DNA of 64,000 bases, taken from Pontibacter amylolyticus. Its GTDB lineage: Bacteria; Bacteroidota; Bacteroidia; Cytophagales; Hymenobacteraceae. How positions within the stretch are numbered: position 1 is the first letter of the stretch; every line of letters begins with the position of its first letter. Under the pieces are notes generated by a model. That model saw only the letters and a list, made by a program, of their open reading frames with translations. It had not been told where the DNA came from and made no database searches. Below, one piece after another: positions 9,159-15,560 of the stretch. The stretch is from positions 457,337 to 521,336 of the forward strand of contig NZ_BMFP01000001.1 of assembly GCF_014638845.1 (NCBI RefSeq), in the 5' to 3' direction. The position numbers and the translations under genes were made by a program.

Positions 9159-9833
9159 ATGGAAGCAAGTACCACCTTTAAGCAGGACCTGTTGCTGCGC
9201 GAATACGGCAGAAACGTACAGGATCTTGTCAATCACATACTGAGCATTGAAGACAAAGCAGAGCGCACCCGCCTGTCCTACCTGTTGATCAATCTGATGG
9301 CCAAGCTCAATCCGCAGTTGCGCGATACACAGGATTTTCAGCAGAAGCTCTGGAACCACCTGTATGTGATGTCCGGCTCAAAGCTCGATGTAGATGCGCC
9401 TTATCCGCTCAGCGCCATGGAGTACCTCAACGACAAGCCGCAGCGCATGGAGTATCCGCTCAGCACGCCCAGGTATAAGCACTATGGTCAGAATGTGGAG
9501 CTGCTCATACAGCGTGCCACTGAGCTTGAAGACGAAAAAGAGCGTGAAGCGGCAACCATTTCCATCGGGAAGCTGATGAAGACGCTCTACCGCTCTTACA
9601 ACAAAGACAGTATCACGGACGATGTGATCCTGAGTGACATCCAGCAGATCTCCAAAGGAAAGCTGAACCTGGACCCGTCTATGATCGAGAGCAACAGCCT
9701 GTTCGAATCCGTGAGCAGCAAGTCGCAGGACAGTGGCAGCAGTCGCCCTCAGCAGCAACAGCAGCAAAACCGTGGCGGTGACAAGCGTAGCCACAAAAAC
9801 ACCAGAACAACTTCCAACCAACGAAACAAATAG
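9159..9833 (+). CDS. DUF4290 domain protein
   Basis: The 224-aa protein matches the Bacteroidota DUF4290 family: an N-terminal helical region with LREYGRNVQDLVNHI and ERTRLSYLLINLMAKLNP, then 'PLSTPRYKHYGQNVELLI'. The last 40 residues are Ser/Gln/Asn/Arg-rich and probably disordered. It sits 6 bp upstream of murA, an arrangement that recurs in the phylum and suggests a link to envelope growth. No enzymatic motif is visible and the function is unknown. Confidence 0.88.
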   Translation: MEASTTFKQDLLLREYGRNVQDLVNHILSIEDKAERTRLSYLLINLMAKLNPQLRDTQDFQQKLWNHLYVMSGSKLDVDAPYPLSAMEYLNDKPQRMEYPLSTPRYKHYGQNVELLIQRATELEDEKEREAATISIGKLMKTLYRSYNKDSITDDVILSDIQQISKGKLNLDPSMIESNSLFESVSSKSQDSGSSRPQQQQQQNRGGDKRSHKNTRTTSNQRNK

Positions 9834-9839
9834 TACTAA

Positions 9840-11144
9840 ATGGCTTCATTTGAAGTAAAAGGCGGCGCAAAGCTGCGCGGAGAAATCATTCCGCAGGGTG
9901 CCAAAAACGAGGCACTTCAGATCCTGTGCGCCGTGCTCCTTACCCCCGAGAAAGTAACGATCTCTAATATCCCCGATATCCGCGACGTCAACAAACTGAT
10001 TGAACTGCTACGTTCGCTCGGTGTGAAGACAGAGCGTCTGTCGCCTGATACCTATACCTTTCAGGCAAACGATATCGACATCGACTTCCTGGACTCCGAG
10101 CGTTTTGTGGAGTTGGGTCGCGCCATCAGAGGCTCTGTGATGATCGTGGGTCCAATGCTGGCTCGATTCGGCAAAGCGAAAATGCCAAAGCCGGGTGGAG
10201 ACAAGATCGGCCGTCGCAGACTGGACACGCACTTCACAGGATTCGAAAAACTGGGCGCTACTTTTGAGTACAGTGCCGAAGACGATTTTTATACCGTTAC
10301 TTCACCAGCTTTGAAAGGCGCCTACATGCTGCTCGACGAGGCTTCCGTGACAGGTACAGCCAACATTTTGATGGCTGCCGTGCTGGCCGAAGGCACGACC
10401 ACGATCTACAACGCAGCCTGCGAGCCTTATGTGCAGCAGCTTTGCCGTATGCTCAACCGCATGGGCGCGAAGATCAGCGGCATTGGCTCTAACCTGCTGG
10501 TGATAGAGGGTGTGAAAGCGCTTGGAGGAACCGAGCACCGCATGCTGCCTGATATGATCGAGATCGGTTCTTTCATCGGCCTTGCCGCCATGACCGGATC
10601 CGAGATCACCATCAAAGACTGCCAGATACCGGAACTGGGCCTTATACCGGACACCTTCCAGCGTCTGGGCATTAAAATGGAATTCCGAGGCGATGACATC
10701 TTTATACCTGAGCAGGACCGCTACGAAGTGGATACCTACATCGACGGCAGCATCCTGAATATTGCAGACCATACCTGGCCTGGCCTGACACCAGACCTGC
10801 TGAGCGTTGCCTTGGTAGTGGCGACACAGGCAAAAGGCACTGTGCTGGTGCACCAGAAAATGTTCGAGAGCCGCCTCTTCTTCGTGGACAAGCTGATCGA
10901 CATGGGTGCCCAGATCATTTTGTGTGACCCGCACCGCGCCACGGTGATTGGTCAGAACAAGCAAATCCCGCTTCGTGGCATCCGCATGACGTCTCCTGAC
11001 ATTCGTGCCGGCGTGGCCCTGCTCATCGCAGCCCTTTCTGCCGAAGGCACCAGCATCATCGACAACGTGGAACAGATCGACCGTGGCTACCAGAATATTG
11101 ACGGCCGTCTGAATGCACTGGGTGCGCAGATCAGAAGAATGTAA
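9840..11144 (+). CDS. murA: UDP-N-acetylglucosamine 1-carboxyvinyltransferase with Asp in place of the catalytic Cys
   Basis: MurA transfers enolpyruvate from PEP to UDP-GlcNAc, the first committed step of peptidoglycan synthesis. At 434 aa it has the full EPT fold, with the conserved KNEA at 22-25 and GPMLARFGKAKMPKPGG at 104-120. The residue after PGG, which is Cys115 in E. coli, is Asp121 here (PGGDKIGRR). Natural Cys-to-Asp MurA enzymes, as in Mycobacterium, are active and insensitive to fosfomycin, so the same is expected here. It is co-transcribed with DUF4290 and followed by a terminator at 11168-11197. Confidence 0.96.
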   Translation: MASFEVKGGAKLRGEIIPQGAKNEALQILCAVLLTPEKVTISNIPDIRDVNKLIELLRSLGVKTERLSPDTYTFQANDIDIDFLDSERFVELGRAIRGSVMIVGPMLARFGKAKMPKPGGDKIGRRRLDTHFTGFEKLGATFEYSAEDDFYTVTSPALKGAYMLLDEASVTGTANILMAAVLAEGTTTIYNAACEPYVQQLCRMLNRMGAKISGIGSNLLVIEGVKALGGTEHRMLPDMIEIGSFIGLAAMTGSEITIKDCQIPELGLIPDTFQRLGIKMEFRGDDIFIPEQDRYEVDTYIDGSILNIADHTWPGLTPDLLSVALVVATQAKGTVLVHQKMFESRLFFVDKLIDMGAQIILCDPHRATVIGQNKQIPLRGIRMTSPDIRAGVALLIAALSAEGTSIIDNVEQIDRGYQNIDGRLNALGAQIRRM

Positions 11145-11167
11145 ATTCTCAATTAAGATTTAAAAAG

Positions 11168-11197
11168 AAAGAGCGCTCAGAAATGGGCGCTCTTTTT
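11168..11197 (+). terminator. Rho-independent terminator after murA
   Basis: AAAGAGCGC (11168-11176) pairs with GCGCTCTTT (11187-11195), followed by T residues. Confidence 0.8.
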
Positions 11198-11310
11198 ATT
11201 TTAGCCAGTATGAAAAGTTAAGATGAATCTTGCTTATATTAGATACTAAATAATTAAGCAACTATATAGATATTGCAGATAGTGGGAGTCGACACTCCTT
11301 CTATACACTA

Positions 11311-11940
11311 GTTGGACTTAATAAAAGTTATGAATAGAAAAGAGCATAAGCGCAAAGTTGACGGATGTATACTTGAAATCCCTCTCTGTAGTGGCTACGG
11401 ATACGCTTATGCCAAATACATAGACGGAACTAAGCACCAAGAATTGGGTAGGCTGGTAGCATTGTTAAAGGTGTTCGACTACAAGAGCAACAAACCGCTC
11501 GAAGATTTAACGGTGCTTGCCTCAAAACCCTATTTGCATGATAACTTATTAGTCGCAGGTCTAGCACCTACTATCACACAAGGCTACTGGAAAGTTATTG
11601 GAAGGTTTCCTATTGAAGAAAAAGACCTAGTGGCTCCACAGTATAAGAAGCATTATGACTTTGGGAATTACTGGACTGTAGTAATAGACGGCGAAAAAGA
11701 AGAAAGAAGAGATTTAGAAGAAATTATGCATTTGGAGCCATACTCTTATTTTGGCTCAGGAACCATAGAAGTAAGGTTGAGTATGGAATTTATGGAAAAG
11801 AATGGTGACAATCCAGAAAAACTATTGGACATGAAAGATGAAAGTATTGCTTATGCCTATTCTACCTTTAAAAATAACTTAGCCCAACAAGGTTCATAAT
11901 GTAGGCTTTAGCTACGCCTCACCCACATTATGCACAAGAC
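11311..11940 (+). mobile_element. Candidate single integron-type gene cassette (gene plus attC) at a secondary site
   Basis: The block starts with GTTGGAC (11311-11317), an exact GTTRRRY core site, 13 bp before an ATG. It contains one AT-rich gene (11330-11899), and the gene's stop codon lies inside a 66-bp hairpin-forming attC-like sequence (11882-11947). In a free circle the left end would supply the second core site GTTGGAC, which complements GCCCAAC at 11882-11888 at 6 of 7 positions. Insertion would have occurred as G^TTACC just past the stop codon of the neighbouring methyltransferase gene. No integrase gene is in the window. The call is structural inference. Confidence 0.5.
11330..11899 (+). 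CDS. Imm26-like immunity family protein
   Basis: The 189-aa product (start at ATG 11330; a TTG 18 bp upstream is less likely) has the Imm26 pattern: GCILEIPLCSGYGYAYAKY near the N-terminus, a KVFDY strand and YWKVIGRFPI in the middle. Imm26 proteins are predicted immunity proteins of polymorphic toxin systems. No toxin lies next to it, so it is an orphan here. It is much more AT-rich than murA and the methyltransferase beside it, and the gene contains none of the AGGTATA words common in the window. Both facts fit horizontal gain. The family assignment is from sequence pattern only. Confidence 0.65.
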   Translation: MNRKEHKRKVDGCILEIPLCSGYGYAYAKYIDGTKHQELGRLVALLKVFDYKSNKPLEDLTVLASKPYLHDNLLVAGLAPTITQGYWKVIGRFPIEEKDLVAPQYKKHYDFGNYWTVVIDGEKEERRDLEEIMHLEPYSYFGSGTIEVRLSMEFMEKNGDNPEKLLDMKDESIAYAYSTFKNNLAQQGS

Positions 11941-11947
11941 GTTACCT
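11882..11947 (+). repeat. attC-like recombination hairpin downstream of the Imm26-like gene
   Basis: R'' core GCCCAAC (11882-11888) fits RYYYAAC. L arms are CATAATGT (11895-11902) and ACATTATG (11925-11932), perfectly complementary, and an inner GGC/GCC pair (11904-11906, 11916-11918) extends the stem. The right core is GTTACCT (11941-11947), where only the G would belong to the cassette. The total of 66 bp is within the usual attC size range. The 8-nt right spacer is longer than usual, a point against. Confidence 0.45.
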
Positions 11948-13121
11948 ACCCCTTCTCCTCTCTCCTACTTCCCTGGTATAGCTCATACTTGAGCAGGCGG
12001 CAATCGATCGCCCCGTTGTAGAGCGGCGTGCGACGCGAGGCGCGCAAACCAATGCTTTTCGCGGCATCCAGGTTGCCGGTGAATACGAAGGCATCGAAGC
12101 CCTGGTAGTTGTTCTTGAGCGTATCCCCGATCTGTTTGTATAGCTGGTGAATGTCGTCTGACTGGATACGTTCGTTGTAGGGCGGGTTCATGATCAAAAC
12201 TCCCTCCTCGGCCGCAGCTTTTGTCTCAAAAAAGTCAGCCATTTCCACTTTGATCACATGCTCAAGCCCGGCGTTCTCGATGTTCTTACGGGCTGCCAGC
12301 ACGTAGTCCGGGTCGATGTCGTACCCGATGATCTGGGCCTGCGGCTCGCGCTTTTCTTTGGCTTCGGCCGTCTTCCACACCATCTCAAACAGCTCGGCGT
12401 TATAGTCTTTCCAGCTTTCAAAACCATAGGGGTCACGGCGGAAAATGCCCGGCGCAATGTTCTGCGCCATCAGGGCCGCTTCGATCAGGAAGGTACCCGA
12501 GCCAGCCATGGGGTCGATGAAGGTCGATTTTTTGTCCCAGCCTGACAGGGAGATGATGCCGGCGGCCAGCACCTCGTTGAGCGGCGCTACGTTGGTCTGC
12601 AGACGGTAACCGCGACGGTGCAGTGAGTCGCCGGAAGAGTCGAGCGACAGCGTGACCATGTTCTCGTGCATGTGCAGGTTCAGGCGCACGTCCGGCCGGA
12701 TGCGGTCCACAGAAGGCCGCTCACCAGTGGCTTTGCGGAACTGGTCGACGATGGCGTCTTTCGTCAGCTGAGTCACAAAAAGCGAGTGCTCGAAAGTAGA
12801 ATGGCTCACCACGGCATCGATGGCGAAGGTCTGGTTCAGGTCAAACACCTCGGACCAGTTGGTTTTCTGCACCTGCTCGTACAGGTCGCGCTCGTTGCGG
12901 GCTTTGAAGGTACGAATCGGCCGGAGGATGCGGATGGCGGTGCGGCACCACAGGTTGGCTTCGTAGAGTTGGCGCAGGTTACCCGAGAAAGAAACAGCCC
13001 GGTTGCCTACTTTGATAAACTCCATCTCAAGCGCCCGAAGCTCTTCTGCCAAGACTTCTTCCAGACCACTGAGCGTTGTGGCAATCATGTTGAAATTATC
13101 GCTCTGCTTTTGCTTCGCCAT
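11946..13121 (-). CDS. THUMP-domain class I RNA methyltransferase (RlmL N-terminal-like)
   Basis: The 391-aa protein joins an N-terminal ferredoxin-like/THUMP region (about 1-160) to a Rossmann methyltransferase of the UPF0020 family. SAM motif I is FIDPMAGSGTFLIEA and the catalytic motif is NPPYNER. This architecture corresponds to the m2G methyltransferase half of RlmL (YcbY), which modifies 23S rRNA, so 23S rRNA is the likely substrate. Its stop codon lies 2 bp from the edge of the candidate integron cassette, and an intact C-terminus (YQGSRREEKG) is consistent with insertion just downstream. Confidence 0.9.
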   Translation of the reverse strand: MAKQKQSDNFNMIATTLSGLEEVLAEELRALEMEFIKVGNRAVSFSGNLRQLYEANLWCRTAIRILRPIRTFKARNERDLYEQVQKTNWSEVFDLNQTFAIDAVVSHSTFEHSLFVTQLTKDAIVDQFRKATGERPSVDRIRPDVRLNLHMHENMVTLSLDSSGDSLHRRGYRLQTNVAPLNEVLAAGIISLSGWDKKSTFIDPMAGSGTFLIEAALMAQNIAPGIFRRDPYGFESWKDYNAELFEMVWKTAEAKEKREPQAQIIGYDIDPDYVLAARKNIENAGLEHVIKVEMADFFETKAAAEEGVLIMNPPYNERIQSDDIHQLYKQIGDTLKNNYQGFDAFVFTGNLDAAKSIGLRASRRTPLYNGAIDCRLLKYELYQGSRREEKG

Positions 13122-13433
13122 TTGCTATACCTGTTTAAACCGCAAAAATAGCGTTTTAAGTTGGGAAGTTAGAAAGGTAAAAAGTTAGAAAGTTATACTT
13201 ATCAGTTTTGGAGCTTTTAAAGAGCTTAATAACATGTTCCATCTAACAATTATTACCTCAGAGTTCTTATTACTATACCTGATCATTTAGGTTGGTCAAG
13301 CTGGCCCCTGTCAACCTATAAATTTTTTTTGCCCTGACTTAGTCTGATGATTCCCCAATATTCTCACTTGCTGCCTTTCTAACTTTTTAATTTTCTAACT
13401 TATAAAGCTTAATTTTACGGCAAATACCCGTTT
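13122..13433. repeat. Divergent intergenic region with paired AAGTTAGAAAG-type repeats
   Basis: Left block 13160-13197 reads as phased AAGTTAGAAAG units. Right block 13373-13402 carries the reverse complement type (CTTTCTAACTTTT, TTTTCTAACTTA). They form a long interrupted inverted repeat between the methyltransferase and murB. Two TATACCT words lie inside (13127, 13275). TAATTTTA near 13410 is a weak promoter-like box for murB. Confidence 0.5.
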
Positions 13434-14450
13434 ATGAAATTCGAGAAAGACTTTTCCCTCAAACCTTACAATTCGTTTGGCATCGATGCCAGGGCCAGGC
13501 ACTTTGCGCGCTTCGACAGTGTGCCCGAATTGCAGGAGCTACTGCAGCGTCCGGAGGTGAAGGAAGAGCCGAAGCTCATCTTAGGCGGGGGTAGCAATCT
13601 GCTGTTCACCAAAGATTTTGAAGGCATTGTGCTGCTCAACGGCATCAAGGGTATGGAAGTGCTGCGCGAAGAAGGTGGCTATACCTACGTGCGTGCTGGC
13701 GGTGGTGAGAAGTGGCACGACCTGGTGCTGTTCTGCCTCGAAAATGATCTGGGTGGCATCGAGAACATGTCGCTTATACCTGGCACGGTGGGTGCCGCTC
13801 CCCTGCAGAACATCGGGGCCTATGGCGTTGAGCTGAAGGATGTGTTTGTAGAACTGGAAGCCGTGCAGCTCGAAACCGGCGAAGTCCATACCTTCGACAA
13901 GGAAGCCTGCCAGTTCGGATACCGGGAGAGCGTGTTCAAACACAGCCTGAAGGGACAGTATGTGGTGACGACCGTGACCCTGCGCCTTCGCAAAAACCCT
14001 GAGTTGAATACCACATACGGCGCCATACAGACCACCCTGCAGGACATGCAGGTGCAACAGCCTACCATACACGATGTGAGCGCCGCCGTGTGCCACATCC
14101 GCCGCAGCAAACTGCCTGATCCGGCGCAGATCGGTAATGCCGGCAGTTTCTTCAAGAACCCCGAAATTCCGGTGCTCCTTTTTGATGTGCTCAAAGAACA
14201 ATACCCCGAAATGCCTGCCTACCCTGTGTCCGAAATAAGCGTGAAGGTACCGGCTGGCTGGCTGATTGAGCAGTGCGGCTGGAAAGGAAAAGTGATCGAT
14301 AACTATGGCGTACACAAAAACCAGGCGCTGGTGCTGGTAAACTATGGCGGTGCGAAAGGCGAAAACCTGCTACAGCTGGCACACGATATCATCCAATCTG
14401 TACAGGAGAAATTCGGCATTACACTGCAACCGGAGGTAAACATCATCTAA
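13434..14450 (+). CDS. murB: UDP-N-acetylenolpyruvoylglucosamine reductase
   Basis: MurB is the FAD enzyme that reduces the MurA product to UDP-MurNAc, using NADPH. At 338 aa it has the long (E. coli type) form. The N-terminal FAD domain shows YNSFGIDARAR and LGGGSNLLFTKDFEG, with NIGAYGVELKD further on. The catalytic Ser region is GNAGSFFKNP, and the C-terminus LQPEVNII carries the conserved Glu. It stands 2.3 kb from murA but in its own transcription unit, with the methyltransferase gene pointing away. Confidence 0.96.
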   Translation: MKFEKDFSLKPYNSFGIDARARHFARFDSVPELQELLQRPEVKEEPKLILGGGSNLLFTKDFEGIVLLNGIKGMEVLREEGGYTYVRAGGGEKWHDLVLFCLENDLGGIENMSLIPGTVGAAPLQNIGAYGVELKDVFVELEAVQLETGEVHTFDKEACQFGYRESVFKHSLKGQYVVTTVTLRLRKNPELNTTYGAIQTTLQDMQVQQPTIHDVSAAVCHIRRSKLPDPAQIGNAGSFFKNPEIPVLLFDVLKEQYPEMPAYPVSEISVKVPAGWLIEQCGWKGKVIDNYGVHKNQALVLVNYGGAKGENLLQLAHDIIQSVQEKFGITLQPEVNII

Positions 14451-14551
14451 GCATCAGGTCTTCCGGGGGACGCTAAAATTTTTATTTAACTTCCCTAACT
14501 TATTTAAACAGGCTGCGATATATAGGGTATACTATAATAGCTTACAACCCT

Positions 14552-14989
14552 ATGAAACTTTATATACTCCGTTACCTCCTGTTATTCCTGGTACTTCCTC
14601 TTGCATTGGTATCCTGTGACAAAGATGACCCCGAACCTACCAAAACCGATCTTGTTGTAGCCCATGAGTGGCAAGGTGAACGCGTACTTGTCAATGGTTT
14701 TGACGTGTCGGACCGCCCCGAGATCAAAGACATGCTGCTCGATATCAAGAGCACACGCCTGACCCTGCGCCGCGACGGTACCTATACCGCAGTATATGAC
14801 CAGGCTGGCACATCACAGACTACGACCGGCACTTGGGAATTCAAGGAAAATGAAACGATCATCTACTTCGACCTGCTCGGCGACCTCCAGTTAGAAAGCC
14901 TGACCACCACCAACATGGACCTCATCACCACTGTGAACCGCAACAACACCAGCTTCGATGCGAAGGTCCAGTTTGTGAAGAAAGACTAA
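14552..14989 (+). CDS. Small lipoprotein, lipocalin-like
   Basis: The 145-aa product has a lipoprotein signal ending VSC (Cys22) followed by DKDDPEP. The mature part has a pattern W-Q-G-x-R-V...LTLRRDGTYTAVYD...TTTGTWEFKENE that resembles the lipocalin-like small lipoproteins common in Bacteroidota (strand, 'G-T-Y' turn, 'G-x-W' turn). It is followed by a similar gene at 15094-15528. Role unknown; export to the outer membrane or periplasm is likely. Confidence 0.8.
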   Translation: MKLYILRYLLLFLVLPLALVSCDKDDPEPTKTDLVVAHEWQGERVLVNGFDVSDRPEIKDMLLDIKSTRLTLRRDGTYTAVYDQAGTSQTTTGTWEFKENETIIYFDLLGDLQLESLTTTNMDLITTVNRNNTSFDAKVQFVKKD

Positions 14990-15093
14990 ATTCAGTAAGT
15001 TAGGGCTGGCTAATGCCCTACGTGCGTCTTCACCGCACTTTCCCAGCGCAGGACAGGATCCAGGTAATCTATCTTTCACTCAAATAACATTGC

Positions 15094-15528
15094 ATGAAAT
15101 TTCAAAAATTACTCACTTTCCTGTTTGCCCTGCTCCTGGTAACCAGCATGACCTCGTGCGACAAAGACGATGACAACGGTCCCTCAAAAAGGGATTTTTT
15201 GACTGCTGGTCAGTGGAAAGGACAATCTGTTTGGTGGGGCGAAGATGAAATAACCAGTGAACTTCGGAATGATGAAGAATATCCTTTCGATGTAACCCAG
15301 CTTTCATATAAGTTTGATAAAGCTGGAACCTATCTGGTAACTTTTAAGGGTCAAACTGATAATGGCACTTGGGAATTTGTCAACAATGAACAATCCATAT
15401 TGATGAATAAGGGCACCTCATTTGAGACCACTTTAAAAGTTTTAAAAATAACAGATAAAGAATTTAATTACATCGATCCGTACGACGAAACCGGTCAACT
15501 TGACCTAGAGTTTAGATTTACCCGCTAA
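15094..15528 (+). CDS. Small lipoprotein, paralogue of the preceding gene
   Basis: The 144-aa protein has the lipobox TSC (Cys22) followed by DKDDDNG, and then the same order of elements as its neighbour: an early W-K-G motif (AGQWKGQSVWW), KFDKAGTYLVTFKG and DNGTWEFVNNEQ. The last two thirds of the gene are noticeably more AT-rich than the neighbour, so the copies diverged long ago or one was imported. A terminator follows at 15531-15560. Function unknown. Confidence 0.8.
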   Translation: MKFQKLLTFLFALLLVTSMTSCDKDDDNGPSKRDFLTAGQWKGQSVWWGEDEITSELRNDEEYPFDVTQLSYKFDKAGTYLVTFKGQTDNGTWEFVNNEQSILMNKGTSFETTLKVLKITDKEFNYIDPYDETGQLDLEFRFTR

Positions 15529-15530
15529 CC

Positions 15531-15560
15531 AAAAAGGCTCCCTTACAGGAGCCTTTTTTT
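15531..15560. terminator. Bidirectional terminator between the lipoprotein gene and mutS2
   Basis: AAAAAGGCTCC (15531-15541) pairs with GGAGCCTTTTT (15548-15558), with a T7 run. It sits between convergent genes and overlaps the last codon of mutS2. Confidence 0.8.
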
